In this document: piece by piece, positions 1 through 8,279 of the stretch
How the letters are laid out: every line of letters starts with the position of its first letter
How positions within the stretch are numbered: the first letter of the stretch is position 1
NCBI RefSeq assembly: GCF_000333955.1
Contig: NZ_CAPS01000123.1
Location: forward strand, 1 to 33,034
Reading direction: 5' to 3'
Length of the DNA stretch: 33,034 bases
Source: Rhodococcus sp. AW25M09
Lineage (GTDB): Bacteria; Actinomycetota; Actinomycetes; Mycobacteriales; Mycobacteriaceae
Made by a program: the position numbers and the translations under genes
The notes under the pieces: model-generated
What the model saw: only the letters and a program-made list of their open reading frames with translations
Databases searched by the model: none
Told to the model about the DNA's origin: nothing

Positions 1-341
1 GGATCGTTCATCCAGTCCCACTGGCCGTGCATGACGTTGTGGCCGATCTCCATGTTCTCGAGGATCTTAGCGATTCCTAGGCAGGCGGTGCCGGCCAGCC
101 ACGCGGGCTTGCTGGTGGATCCCAGCAACAGAACGCGTCCCGCTACCAGGAGCTGACGCTGCGCGGCGATCACCGAGGTGATGTATTTGCGGTCCTTGTC
201 ACCGAGACTCGAGTACACCTCGTCGTGAATGGCGTCGAACTCCTTGGCGAGTTCGGCGATGGTCTCATCACTGAGGTGTGCCAGTGGATTCACCGGCTCC
301 CCCGTGTCGGTCGTGCGCCTGGTTGTTTCGTCGATACTCAT
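1..341 (-). CDS. desA3: Membrane fatty acid desaturase, DesA3-like (N-terminal part, runs off window)
   Basis: Only the first 113 residues are in the window; the gene continues past base 1. The frame starts at an ATG (339-341) preceded by an AGGGGA ribosome binding site. Residues 97-113 carry a first histidine box (His101-x3-His105, in EIGHNVMHGQWDWMND), which is very like the mycobacterial DesA3 stearoyl-CoA delta-9 desaturase family. Those enzymes are integral membrane diiron proteins that take electrons from a dedicated NADPH flavoreductase. The gene for just such a reductase lies 24 nt upstream on the same strand, as in the Rv3230c-Rv3229c pair of Mycobacterium tuberculosis. The likely role is making oleoyl-type chains for phospholipids and mycolate precursors. 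The substrate is inferred from the family; the later histidine boxes cannot be checked here. Confidence 0.85.
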   Translation of the reverse strand, partial: MSIDETTRRTTDTGEPVNPLAHLSDETIAELAKEFDAIHDEVYSSLGDKDRKYITSVIAAQRQLLVAGRVLLLGSTSKPAWLAGTACLGIAKILENMEIGHNVMHGQWDWMND

Positions 342-365
342 TGAATCCCCTGTTCGATGCAAAGA

Positions 366-1463
366 TCAAAGTTCGATTTCGATGTCGCCCTCAGCTGTGT
401 TGACACAGATTCTTACCGCTTGCCCCGTAGGTTCGGAGATATCCCCGTTACGTAGGTCACGTAAACGCCCCTTTTTCAGGGTACCTACACAGGTGTGGCA
501 GATGCCGATGCGGCAGCCGAACGTCAGATCCAGTCCGGCCTCCTCACCTGCGGCGAGAATCGTTGTACCGCCGTCGCATTCGACGTCCTTCTTGCTGTTG
601 ACGAACCGGACGGTGCCACCCTCACCTGCGTCGTCTCCCCCGCCGATGACCGGCTGGAAACTCTCGTAATGGAACCGGTCGGATTCACCCTGGTCTTTCC
701 AATAGGAGCGCAGATCGTCCAGATGTTCGCCCGGGCCGGAGCAGAATGCTTCCCTCTCACGCCAATCCGGGACCAGCTCGTCCAATTCGGACGCCTTCAT
801 TCGGCCTTCGTCACTGGTGACACGCAGTTTTACCGACAGCCCGTCGTGCTTGGCTTCGAGCTCGGCGAGGGTGTCGGCGAACATCAGCTGCTCCCGGTTG
901 TGCACCGAGTGCACCACGACGACGTCGGTTACCTGATCGTGGTGATCGAGGGCGCGCAACATGCTGATGATCGGCGTGATGCCACTGCCGGCGCTGATGA
1001 AGACCATCTTCTCCGGGACAGGGCTCGGCAGAGTGAATTCGCCCTCCACCTCGCTGAGGCGAACGATATCGCCGGTCCTGATGGTGCCCACCAGATAGGG
1101 CGAGACAGTGCCCGACGGCACCAGCTTCGGGCTCACACTGACCAGCCCGTCCACCGGATCCGGATCGGATGTCAACGAATACGCCCGCCAGTGGTACCGA
1201 CCGTCGATCAGGACTCCGAGCCGGACGTACTGCCCGGGCGTGTGACCGGCCCACTCGAAACCCGGTCGGATGTAGACCGAGACGGCCTCGGAACCCTCCG
1301 GGGTGATCCGCTCGACCTTGCCGCGAAGTTCCTGAGTGGTCCACAAAGGATTGATCATCGAGAGGTAGTCGTCAGGCCGGAGCGGATTGAACAACGACCG
1401 GACTGCGCGCAGCATCGTCCGTCTTACAAAAGAAACCTGGGGCTTGGCCCCCCGTTCAGCCAT
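366..1463 (-). CDS. Flavin/[2Fe-2S] oxidoreductase, desaturase electron donor (Rv3230c-like)
   Basis: A 365-aa protein with a ferredoxin reductase-type FAD domain (RAYSLTS motif), an NAD(P)-binding domain (SAGSGITPIISM) and a C-terminal plant-type [2Fe-2S] ferredoxin domain. The cluster cysteines are Cys317, Cys322, Cys325 and Cys353. This order matches the reductases that pass NADPH electrons to DesA3-type desaturases, and the desaturase gene follows by 24 nt. The start is uncertain. The ATG at 1463 is preferred for length; an in-frame GTG at 1490 would add nine residues. Neither has a strong ribosome binding site. A 100-nt gap separates it from the upstream FprB-like gene, so it could share that transcript or have its own promoter. 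Confidence 0.85.
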   Translation of the reverse strand: MAERGAKPQVSFVRRTMLRAVRSLFNPLRPDDYLSMINPLWTTQELRGKVERITPEGSEAVSVYIRPGFEWAGHTPGQYVRLGVLIDGRYHWRAYSLTSDPDPVDGLVSVSPKLVPSGTVSPYLVGTIRTGDIVRLSEVEGEFTLPSPVPEKMVFISAGSGITPIISMLRALDHHDQVTDVVVVHSVHNREQLMFADTLAELEAKHDGLSVKLRVTSDEGRMKASELDELVPDWREREAFCSGPGEHLDDLRSYWKDQGESDRFHYESFQPVIGGGDDAGEGGTVRFVNSKKDVECDGGTTILAAGEEAGLDLTFGCRIGICHTCVGTLKKGRLRDLRNGDISEPTGQAVRICVNTAEGDIEIEL

Positions 1464-1563
1464 ACCCAACGGTAACCCCGACCGGCGCACTGCGCGCCGA
1501 AATCGGTCAGACTCCCAATGACACTGCTACACAGGGTGAGCAGAACCAGACAACACCCAGGTC

Positions 1564-3075
1564 TCAGCGCGCTCGCGAGACCCTGTCCCCCAACGCCGCG
1601 CTCACTTTTCCGTACCACCCGACCGGACGCGCCGAACCCCGAGTGGGTACGTCGGCCAGCAGTGCTTCGGCTGTTTCCTCGGCGTCGATCTTGTTGTCGC
1701 CGATGCCGCCGGTGGCACCTCGCTTGGCCCATCCGACCACATAGCAGCCCGGAACAGGAGTGCCGTCGGCTGCAGTGATGCGTCCGCCGTCGTTGCGAAC
1801 AGTGCCGGTGATGTCGTCGAACGGGATCCCCGGTGACGGCGTTCCGCGATATCCGATCGCGAGCAGAACCAGTTCGGTAGGCACGCTGACGGCGTGGTCA
1901 CCGACGCCTACCTCGATGGACTTCACCGAGCCCTGCCCGTCGGCCCCTCGGCCGGACAGCGTGGAAGGAGCTCGGCCGAACGCAAAGACGATCCGGCGCC
2001 CGTCGGCGCGTGAGCCCAACTCGACACGCGGTGCACCGGCGAGAGCCGAGGCCGAGGCCGACAACGGCAGTCGATCGATCGCGTCGACAATTCCGTCCGG
2101 TCCTGCCACGACGACGTTCACGTCCGGGCGGTCGACCAGAGCCTTGCACTCCGAGCGCGTGAAAGCCGCGAACTCGGGCCCACGACGAGCGAGGACGACG
2201 ACCTCGTGCACCCGATTGCGACGCAACTCGGCGAGCGCGTGCGGGGCGATCTCGGTTCCGTCGAGCTGGTCCGGGTCGGCGGTGAGTATGCGAGCCGCAT
2301 CGAGTGCGACGTTGCCGTTTCCGATGATGGTGACTCGGTCGACTCCGCCGAGGTCGATCGCGTCGGCGGGTACGTCGGGGTGACCGGTGTACCAGCCCAC
2401 CAGAGTGCGCGCGCTGATCGACCCGACGAGGTCCATCCCGGGAATCTCGAGTGCGCGATCCGTGTCTGCACCGACGGCGTAGACGACCGAGTCGAACTTT
2501 CGAGCCAGTTCCACATGATCGATGTCCTTGCCCACCTCGACGCCGAGCTTCATCGACACCCGCGGGTGCGCGAAGATTCCACGGAAATGTTCGCTGATGC
2601 GTCGCGTACCCAGGTGATCGGGTGCGACGCCGTAGCGCGCCAGGCCACCCGCGGTGCGCAGGCGGTCGTAGAACGTGATTTTCGTTCCGGGCACACGCAG
2701 CAGAGCCTGTGCGGTGTAGCAGGCGGCCGGCCCCGTTCCGACGATCGCGATGCTGATCGGAGGTAGTTCGTTGACCGTGGCCACCGGGAATTTGGGTTCG
2801 CCCCATTCCGCGACGGCAGGCTTGTCGCGGTAGTACTCGGCGTTGATCTCGGCGTAGATCTGCTGGTCCGGCGTCAATCGGGACACCCGGGTGATGGCAT
2901 CGACCGGGCAGGCGTCGGCGCAGGCTCCACAGTCGATGCACGAGCGCGGATCGATGTAGAGCAAGTCGGTCTTACCGAAGTCCGGCTCGTCGGGCGTCGG
3001 ATGGATGCAGTTGACCGGGCACACCGACAGGCAGGATGCGTCGTTGCAACAGTTCTGCGTGATCGCGAACGGCAT
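1564..3075 (-). CDS. fprB: Ferredoxin / ferredoxin-NADP reductase fusion, FprB-like
   Basis: A 503-aa protein. Residues 1-65 form a 7Fe/8Fe bacterial ferredoxin domain with cysteines at 9, 10, 15, 19 and 23, and a CxxCxxCxxxCP group at 46-57. The rest is an adrenodoxin-reductase-like flavoprotein, with the FAD fingerprint GTGPAA at 113-118 and an NADP fingerprint IIGNGNVALDAARIL further on. This is the architecture of mycobacterial FprB, which moves electrons between NADPH and ferredoxin-type acceptors. It lies 38 nt downstream of the AurF-like diiron oxygenase gene on the same strand. That makes it a plausible electron source for the oxygenase, although the pairing is inferred from position only. 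Confidence 0.88.
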   Translation of the reverse strand: MPFAITQNCCNDASCLSVCPVNCIHPTPDEPDFGKTDLLYIDPRSCIDCGACADACPVDAITRVSRLTPDQQIYAEINAEYYRDKPAVAEWGEPKFPVATVNELPPISIAIVGTGPAACYTAQALLRVPGTKITFYDRLRTAGGLARYGVAPDHLGTRRISEHFRGIFAHPRVSMKLGVEVGKDIDHVELARKFDSVVYAVGADTDRALEIPGMDLVGSISARTLVGWYTGHPDVPADAIDLGGVDRVTIIGNGNVALDAARILTADPDQLDGTEIAPHALAELRRNRVHEVVVLARRGPEFAAFTRSECKALVDRPDVNVVVAGPDGIVDAIDRLPLSASASALAGAPRVELGSRADGRRIVFAFGRAPSTLSGRGADGQGSVKSIEVGVGDHAVSVPTELVLLAIGYRGTPSPGIPFDDITGTVRNDGGRITAADGTPVPGCYVVGWAKRGATGGIGDNKIDAEETAEALLADVPTRGSARPVGWYGKVSAALGDRVSRAR

Positions 3076-3113
3076 GGGTTCTCAGATGTCCTTCACGGCC
3101 TCGAAAAGAGTGG

Positions 3114-4019
3114 TCAGAGCATGTGCAGACGACGGTAGATCATCTCGGCCGGCTTGGTGATCAAACCGCAGTCGAGAAGGAACGCCATCAGGTGCTCACT
3201 CGAGGTGCGCATCATCGTGTGGTGGTGAGCGTTGTTCTTCGCTTCCTTCACGGCGCGATCGACATCGAGGCCGGCAGCTGCGTAGACCTCCTTGTTGACC
3301 ATGTTGGACACGATCATGCGGGCGGCGATCGCGACCACGAGCGCACTGGCCTTGCGCCGTGCCGGGCTCTTCTCGGCGATTTCCTCACGCATTTGCGCAC
3401 GCGCGAACGTCATGTGCCGCGATTCTTCGACGACGTGGATCTTGCTGGTGGTGCGCACGAGGGGCAGCACGTTCTCGCCACGCATCCAATCGCGTTGCAT
3501 GACATCGAGAACCTCTTCGGCGACGAGGATGCCGCCGTAGGCGACCTCGGCGGAGGCGAGAGCCTTGAACCCACGGCCGAGCTCGATGCTCGATCGGCGT
3601 GGCAGGTAGGCCTTGATGCCCATCTTCTGGCAGGCCCGCGCGAACATGATCGAGTGACGGCACTCGTCGGCGATTTCGGTGAGCGCGAACTGGAAGTCCG
3701 AGTTCGAGGAGTCCTTGCAGTACTGATCGCGCAGAACCATCTGCTGCAGGATCATCTCGAACCAGATGCCGGTGCTCATGATCGAGCAGACCTCGTGACG
3801 CGTGAGCGTGATGCGCTGCTCCTCGCTCATCTCGTCCCACAACGTCGTGCCGTACAGGGTGCTCCACTCCGGGTTGAGCCCGTAGAGCGAGGGATCGAGG
3901 TCGGCCTCCCAGTCGACCTCCTCGGACGGGTCGTACGACAGCTGGGCGGCGGAATCGAGCAAACGTGCGGAGACATCCTCGGGCTCGAGGACATCGTTCC
4001 TGGGAAGCGTGCTGGTCAT
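3114..4019 (-). CDS. AurF-like diiron oxygenase
   Basis: A 301-aa all-helical protein of the AurF (p-aminobenzoate N-oxygenase) diiron family. The ligand set can be read directly: Glu88, Glu119-x2-His122, Glu168, His195-x3-Glu199-x2-His202. Spacing of the last groups matches that remembered for AurF itself (E136/H139, E196, H223/E227/H230). The ATG at 4019 is chosen because AAGGAA sits about 8 nt before it; an ATG at 4037 would place that ribosome binding site inside the gene. AurF oxidises an arylamine to a nitroarene, but many actinobacterial relatives have unknown substrates, and no arylamine pathway is visible nearby. It is first in a unit with FprB and is read divergently from the mycosporine cluster. 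A 22-bp inverted repeat lies just upstream. Confidence 0.82.
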   Translation of the reverse strand: MTSTLPRNDVLEPEDVSARLLDSAAQLSYDPSEEVDWEADLDPSLYGLNPEWSTLYGTTLWDEMSEEQRITLTRHEVCSIMSTGIWFEMILQQMVLRDQYCKDSSNSDFQFALTEIADECRHSIMFARACQKMGIKAYLPRRSSIELGRGFKALASAEVAYGGILVAEEVLDVMQRDWMRGENVLPLVRTTSKIHVVEESRHMTFARAQMREEIAEKSPARRKASALVVAIAARMIVSNMVNKEVYAAAGLDVDRAVKEAKNNAHHHTMMRTSSEHLMAFLLDCGLITKPAEMIYRRLHML

Positions 4020-4051
4020 CGCCGTGGTTCCTTCCATCGTCGAGAAGTGCA

Positions 4052-4073
4052 GGTAACTGTTACGAACGTTACC
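4052..4073. promoter_or_regulatory. Inverted repeat, candidate TetR-type operator of the AurF-like gene
   Basis: GGTAAC (4052-4057) is mirrored by GTTACC (4068-4073). Inside lies a second perfect repeat, GTAAC-T-GTTAC (4053-4063). The element begins 33 bp upstream of the ATG at 4019, where a repressor would block the promoter. The family of the binding protein is a guess, and no regulator gene is adjacent. Confidence 0.45.
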
Positions 4074-4248
4074 AGGTACTTGCCGACACAGATAGTAGAT
4101 CGGTCGAATTCGTCTGCATGTTCATCCGATGCGCCGGCCTGGATCGTCCGTCGACTGACCGATCGAGCACCCCGAAAAATTCGAAGGTTTCCATTTCGGT
4201 GTCCTCGGGGCATACCCCCGCAACCACATCACCCCTCAGCGCACTCGC

Positions 4249-4273
4249 GAGACGTCGACCGATACAACGTCTC
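4249..4273 (+). promoter_or_regulatory. Inverted repeat just before the mycosporine operon
   Basis: GAGACGT (4249-4255) and ACGTCTC (4267-4273) are perfect 7-bp arms around an 11-nt spacer. The repeat ends 7 nt before the GAAAGG ribosome binding site (4281-4286) of the first gene. It could be an operator or a hairpin in the leader RNA that affects translation. No clear -35/-10 pair was found in 4081-4248, so the operon promoter is not placed. Confidence 0.4.
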
Positions 4274-4291
4274 TCGTCCCGAAAGGCACTC

Positions 4292-4957
4292 ATGCCCGCA
4301 ATTCTGTTCGGCTCGATCAGCACGCTCGTCGACACCTCCGAACTGCAACGTCGCTCGTTCAACGAGGCTTTCGCGGCCCACGATCTGAACTGGAACTGGT
4401 CCCGGGAGGACTACAAGTCCATGCTCGGATCGAACGGTGGAGCCGACCGGATCAGCCAGTACGCCTCGGACACCGGCACCGACGTCGATGCCGCAGCCGT
4501 GCACGCCACCAAGTCGGAGATCTTCCAACGGCTGATCGGCGAAACGGACGTCAAGACCCGCCCCGGTGTGGCCGACACGATCGACTCCGCCAAGGCGAAC
4601 GGCCTGAAGGTGGGCTTCGTGACGACCACCTCACGGGAGAACATCGATGCGCTGCTGGCAGCTCTGAGCCCCGAACTCACCGCCGACTCGTTCGACGTCA
4701 TCGTCGACGCCTCGTCCGTCGACGCAGGCAAGCCCGATCCGGCCGCCTACACATTCGCCCTGAACACCCTGGGCGAGAACGCTTCCGACTCCGTGGCGAT
4801 CGAGGACAACTCCGGTGGAGTGCTGGCCGCCGTCGCCGCAGGCATCACCTGTGTCGCTTTCCCCAATCAGAACACTGCCGACGCCGATTTCGGCTCGGCA
4901 TCCGAAACAGTCGACGCGCTGGACCCCGAGCGCGTCCGAGCTCTGCTCGCAATCTGA
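4292..4957 (+). CDS. HAD-like protein lacking the catalytic aspartates, first gene of the mycosporine operon
   Basis: A 221-aa protein of the CbbY/phosphoglucomutase-like HAD group. The start at 4292 follows a GAAAGG site by 5 nt. Motif I, normally DxDGT, reads FGSISTLVDT at residues 6-15: Gly7 and Ile9 replace both the nucleophile and the acid/base aspartate. The other motifs look intact: Thr111-113 (motif II), Lys147 in AGKPDP (motif III) and Glu171-Asp172 (motif IV). A normal phosphoaspartate mechanism is therefore not possible. The protein may bind a sugar phosphate or another enzyme, or use a different chemistry. It sits 30 nt before the DDG synthase gene, whose substrate is sedoheptulose 7-phosphate. 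A structural or regulatory role in that step is inferred, not shown. Confidence 0.8.
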   Translation: MPAILFGSISTLVDTSELQRRSFNEAFAAHDLNWNWSREDYKSMLGSNGGADRISQYASDTGTDVDAAAVHATKSEIFQRLIGETDVKTRPGVADTIDSAKANGLKVGFVTTTSRENIDALLAALSPELTADSFDVIVDASSVDAGKPDPAAYTFALNTLGENASDSVAIEDNSGGVLAAVAAGITCVAFPNQNTADADFGSASETVDALDPERVRALLAI

Positions 4958-4987
4958 CCTTTCAGCCCATCTCATCAGGAGTAACCA

Positions 4988-6199
4988 GTGAGCAATCTTC
5001 AAGCCCAGGTCGTTGCCGGGGACAGGTCGTTTCGCGTCGAAGGATACGAGCGCATCGAATACGACCTGCTCTACGTGGACGGTGTGTTCGAGCCGGAGAA
5101 CACCGAATTGGCCGATAGCTACCGCCCGTACGGCCGTGCCTTGATGGTCGTGGACGAGTCGGTTCACCAGATCTACGGCGACCGAATCAAGGCGTACTTC
5201 GATCATCACGACCTCGCGTTGACGGTGGTCCCGGTGCAGATCAGAGAGACCGCCAAATCACTGGAGACGTTCGAGCGCATCGTCGGAGAATTCGATGCGT
5301 TCGGACTGGTACGCACCGAACCGGTCCTGGTGGTCGGCGGCGGATTGACCACCGACGTAGCAGGTTTCGCGTGCGCCAGCTATCGCCGCAACACCCCGTA
5401 CATCCGCATTCCCACCACCCTGATCGGCTTGATCGACGCGAGCGTATCCATCAAAGTGGCGGTCAACTACGGCAAACACAAGAACCGACTCGGTGCGTAC
5501 CACGCGTCGCAGAAGGTGCTGCTCGACTTCTCGTTCCTCGGCACCCTGCCGGAGGACCAGGTGCGCAATGGCATGGCCGAGCTGATCAAGATCTCCGTCG
5601 TCGGAAATCTGGAGATCTTCGAGTTGCTCGAACAGTACGGCCCCGAACTGCTGCGCACCCGCTTCGGTCACCTCGACGGCACACCGGAATTGCGTTCGGT
5701 AGCAGACCGACTGACCTACTCCGCAATCGCGACGATGCTCGAGCTCGAGGCTCCCAACCTGCACGAGATCGACCTCGATCGCGTCATCGCCTTCGGACAC
5801 ACCTGGAGTCCGACCCTGGAACTGACGCCACCCGCCCCGTTCTTCCACGGCCACGCCATCAACATCGACATGGCTCTGTCGACGACGGTCGCCGAACAAC
5901 GTGGACACCTGTCCACTGCTGACCGTGATCGAGTGCTGGGTGTCATGAGCAGCATCGGGCTGGCGCTCGACAGCCCGTACCTGACACCCGAGTTGCTCTC
6001 CGAGGCAACCGCATCGATCCTCAAGACCCGCGACGGCATCCTGCGTGCGGCAGTGCCCGATCCGATCGGCACCTGCCGCTTCCTCAACGATCTCGATGTG
6101 GGCGAGTTGGCCGATGTGCTGACACTGCACAAGAAGATCTGCCTCGACTTTCCACGCGCGGGCGAGGGACTGGACATGTTCACCGCACCGACGCCGTGA
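4988..6199 (+). CDS. mysA: 2-Demethyl-4-deoxygadusol synthase (sedoheptulose 7-phosphate cyclase)
   Basis: A 403-aa sugar phosphate cyclase of the dehydroquinate synthase superfamily. The NAD-binding signature [12 protein letters not shown] lies at 115-126, metal ligands are Glu198, His271 and His287, and the substrate loop around 152-172 holds KVAVN and [11 protein letters not shown]. Long blocks (for example [29 protein letters not shown]) match cyanobacterial DDG synthases of mycosporine pathways, rather than the valiolone synthases of acarbose-type clusters. It converts sedoheptulose 7-phosphate into 2-demethyl-4-deoxygadusol. The GTG start at 4988 follows AGGAG by 6 nt. The stop overlaps the next start by 4 nt (GTGA), so translation is probably coupled. 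Confidence 0.92.
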   Translation: MSNLQAQVVAGDRSFRVEGYERIEYDLLYVDGVFEPENTELADSYRPYGRALMVVDESVHQIYGDRIKAYFDHHDLALTVVPVQIRETAKSLETFERIVGEFDAFGLVRTEPVLVVGGGLTTDVAGFACASYRRNTPYIRIPTTLIGLIDASVSIKVAVNYGKHKNRLGAYHASQKVLLDFSFLGTLPEDQVRNGMAELIKISVVGNLEIFELLEQYGPELLRTRFGHLDGTPELRSVADRLTYSAIATMLELEAPNLHEIDLDRVIAFGHTWSPTLELTPPAPFFHGHAINIDMALSTTVAEQRGHLSTADRDRVLGVMSSIGLALDSPYLTPELLSEATASILKTRDGILRAAVPDPIGTCRFLNDLDVGELADVLTLHKKICLDFPRAGEGLDMFTAPTP

Positions 6200-6996
6200 C
6201 CGAGGACCCGCGACCGGTCACCCCGACCACCATCCTGGCGCGCGAGCTCGGCGAGATAGCCGCCCTGCTCGACGCCGGCACCGGGGTGACCGACGAGTTG
6301 ACCACCCGTGTTCATCGAGCCCGCGATCTTGCCGCGGGACTCGACCCGTACCTCGACACCTGTACCACCTCCGAATCCGCGGCGCTGTCGGCACTGGCGT
6401 CGCGGACCCGCTCCGCGGACTGGGGATCACGTGACGTGATCTCCGGTTCCGGGCCCCTGGAGATGGAAATGCTCTCCGGTCACGTGGAAGGACGCTTCCT
6501 CGCGTTCCTCGTTCACATGACCCGGGCGGTTCGAGTACTCGAGATCGGTATGTTCACCGGTTACTCGGCGTTGGCAATGGCCGAGGCGCTCCCGGTCGGC
6601 GGAGAGGTGGTCGCCTGCGAGGTGGATCCGTACGTGGCCGAGTTCGCGCAGTCCTGTTTCGCGGAATCGGTTGCCGGATCGGCCGTCACGGTGGAGGTGG
6701 GGCCGGCACTCGATACCCTGCGCCGGCTCGACGGGACGTTCGACCTGGTGTTCGTCGACGCCGACAAAACTGGCTATCGCGCGTACGTGGACTACTTGCT
6801 GAGCAGCGATTTGCTGTCGGAGGGTGCGGTGATCGCCGTCGACAACACCCTGCTGCAGGGCCAGCCTTACTCCGATCGACCCACCGAGAACGGCCGGGCC
6901 ATCGCCGAATTCAACGAGTACGTCGCGAACGACCCCCGCGTGCAGCAGGTTCTGCTGCCGTTGCGCGACGGAGTCACTCTGATCCGGCGCGCATGA
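6196..6996 (+). CDS. mysB: SAM-dependent O-methyltransferase (2-demethyl-4-deoxygadusol to 4-deoxygadusol)
   Basis: A 266-aa class I methyltransferase of the caffeoyl-CoA/catechol O-methyltransferase type. The SAM-binding motif [16 protein letters not shown] is at 114-129, an acidic loop near Glu142-Asp144 should bind the cofactor ribose, and FVDADKTGY at 186-194 supplies the metal-binding region. It is locked between DDG synthase (4-nt overlap, GTG start) and the mysC ligase (4-nt ATGA overlap). In mycosporine pathways this enzyme methylates the DDG synthase product to give 4-deoxygadusol, the chromophore core. The N-terminal ~75 residues before the Rossmann fold are typical of these methyltransferases. 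Confidence 0.92.
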   Translation: MTEDPRPVTPTTILARELGEIAALLDAGTGVTDELTTRVHRARDLAAGLDPYLDTCTTSESAALSALASRTRSADWGSRDVISGSGPLEMEMLSGHVEGRFLAFLVHMTRAVRVLEIGMFTGYSALAMAEALPVGGEVVACEVDPYVAEFAQSCFAESVAGSAVTVEVGPALDTLRRLDGTFDLVFVDADKTGYRAYVDYLLSSDLLSEGAVIAVDNTLLQGQPYSDRPTENGRAIAEFNEYVANDPRVQQVLLPLRDGVTLIRRA

Positions 6997-8279
6997 TCCG
7001 AACCGTTGCAGCGCTGGTCGGTCTTGCGGTCACCCTCCCCGTCGACATCGCGGCGGCGGGGTTCGCCGCGATAGTCGGCAGCCGGCCCACCGTCCACAGA
7101 ACCGAGTCGCCCAGGACGGTGCTGATCAGCGGCGGGAAGATGACCAAGGCTCTGCAGCTGGCCCGGTCCTTCCATCTCGCCGGCCATCGCGTGATCATGG
7201 TGGAGAGTGCCAAGTACCGATTCACCGGCCATCGCTTCTCGCGCGCAGTCGACCGTTTCCACTGCGTGCCCGAGCCGGGAGATTCGGACTATGCACAGGC
7301 TCTGCTCGATATCGTCCAACGTGAAAATGTCGACGTCTTCGTACCAGTGGCCAGCCCAGCGGCGAGCATTCACGATGCGGACGCCAAGGCCCTGCTCGAT
7401 CCGCACTGCGAGGTGATCCACGGGGATTCCGACACCGTGCGGATGGTCGATGACAAGTCCCGATTCTCGGAGCACGCAGCATCATTGGGGCTGCGAGTTC
7501 CCGACTTTCGGCGAATCACCGATCCCGCTCAGATCGAGGAGTTCGAGTTTCCACCGGGCCGTGAGTACATCCTCAAGCGGATCTCGTACAACCCGGTCGG
7601 CCGCATGGACCTGACGCGGCTGTCGGCGCTCACGCCCGAACGCAACACCAGATTTGCCCGGAGCCTGCACATCTCGGAACGCGATCCGTGGATTCTGCAG
7701 GAATTCATCGCCGGTCAGGAGTACTGCACTCACGGCACGGTCAAAGATGGCCGCCTGCAGGTGTATTGCTGCTGCGTGTCCTCGGCCTTTCAAGTCAACT
7801 ACGAGATGGTCGACAAGCCCGAGATACTCAGCTGGGTCGAAACATTCGTCTCGTCCCTGGGCGTGAGCGGGCAACTGTCGTTCGACTTCATCGAGTCGGC
7901 GGCCGATGGCCACATCTATGCCATCGAATGCAACCCGCGCACCCACTCGGCCATCACGATGTTCTACGACCATCCCGACCTCGCCGCGGCGTATCTCGAC
8001 GACGGCCACCCGGTGATCGTGCCGCGGACCACGGCTCGGCCGACGTACTGGATCTACCACGAGCTGTGGCGTCTGGTCACCGAAGGTGGCCGCAAAGCAC
8101 GGCTCTGCAGCATCTTTCGAGGCACGGATGCGATCCTGGCGGGCTGGGATCCGTTGCCGTACCTGCTGGTGCACCACCTCCAGATTCCGTCGCTGCTGGT
8201 GCGCAATCTCTCCGCTCGGCGCGGATGGTCTCGCATCGACTTCAATATCGGCAAGCTCGTAGAGAACGGAGGCGACTGA
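6993..8279 (+). CDS. mysC: ATP-grasp ligase forming mycosporine-glycine from 4-deoxygadusol
   Basis: A 428-aa ATP-grasp protein closely resembling cyanobacterial MysC: VLISGGKMTKALQLARSFH near residue 43, TGHRFSRAVD, WILQEFIAGQEYCTH, CCCVSSAFQVNYE and YAIECNPRTHSAITMFYDH. The Mg-ATP site has Glu312 and Asn314. A hydrophobic stretch covers about residues 5-29; cyanobacterial MysC also begins with such a segment, so the protein is probably membrane-attached. It activates 4-deoxygadusol with ATP and joins glycine to C3, giving mycosporine-glycine. The start overlaps mysB by 4 nt, and the stop overlaps the mysD start by one base. Confidence 0.93.
   Translation: MIRTVAALVGLAVTLPVDIAAAGFAAIVGSRPTVHRTESPRTVLISGGKMTKALQLARSFHLAGHRVIMVESAKYRFTGHRFSRAVDRFHCVPEPGDSDYAQALLDIVQRENVDVFVPVASPAASIHDADAKALLDPHCEVIHGDSDTVRMVDDKSRFSEHAASLGLRVPDFRRITDPAQIEEFEFPPGREYILKRISYNPVGRMDLTRLSALTPERNTRFARSLHISERDPWILQEFIAGQEYCTHGTVKDGRLQVYCCCVSSAFQVNYEMVDKPEILSWVETFVSSLGVSGQLSFDFIESAADGHIYAIECNPRTHSAITMFYDHPDLAAAYLDDGHPVIVPRTTARPTYWIYHELWRLVTEGGRKARLCSIFRGTDAILAGWDPLPYLLVHHLQIPSLLVRNLSARRGWSRIDFNIGKLVENGGD

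Noticed and set aside
495..1475. Long plus-strand open frame opposite the flavoreductase gene
   Set aside because: The minus strand encodes a clear FAD/[2Fe-2S] protein; the plus frame has no motif and no ribosome site, as expected from high-GC codon bias.
3123..4388. Long plus-strand open frame over the AurF-like gene and the HAD start
   Set aside because: It reads across a gene with intact diiron ligands and a control region, and looks like a mirror of that gene.
4988..6199. Valiolone synthase (C7-cyclitol antibiotic) reading of the cyclase
   Set aside because: Sequence blocks and the following mysB-mysC-mysD genes match DDG synthase; no glycosyl- or aminotransferase genes of C7-cyclitol antibiotics are present.
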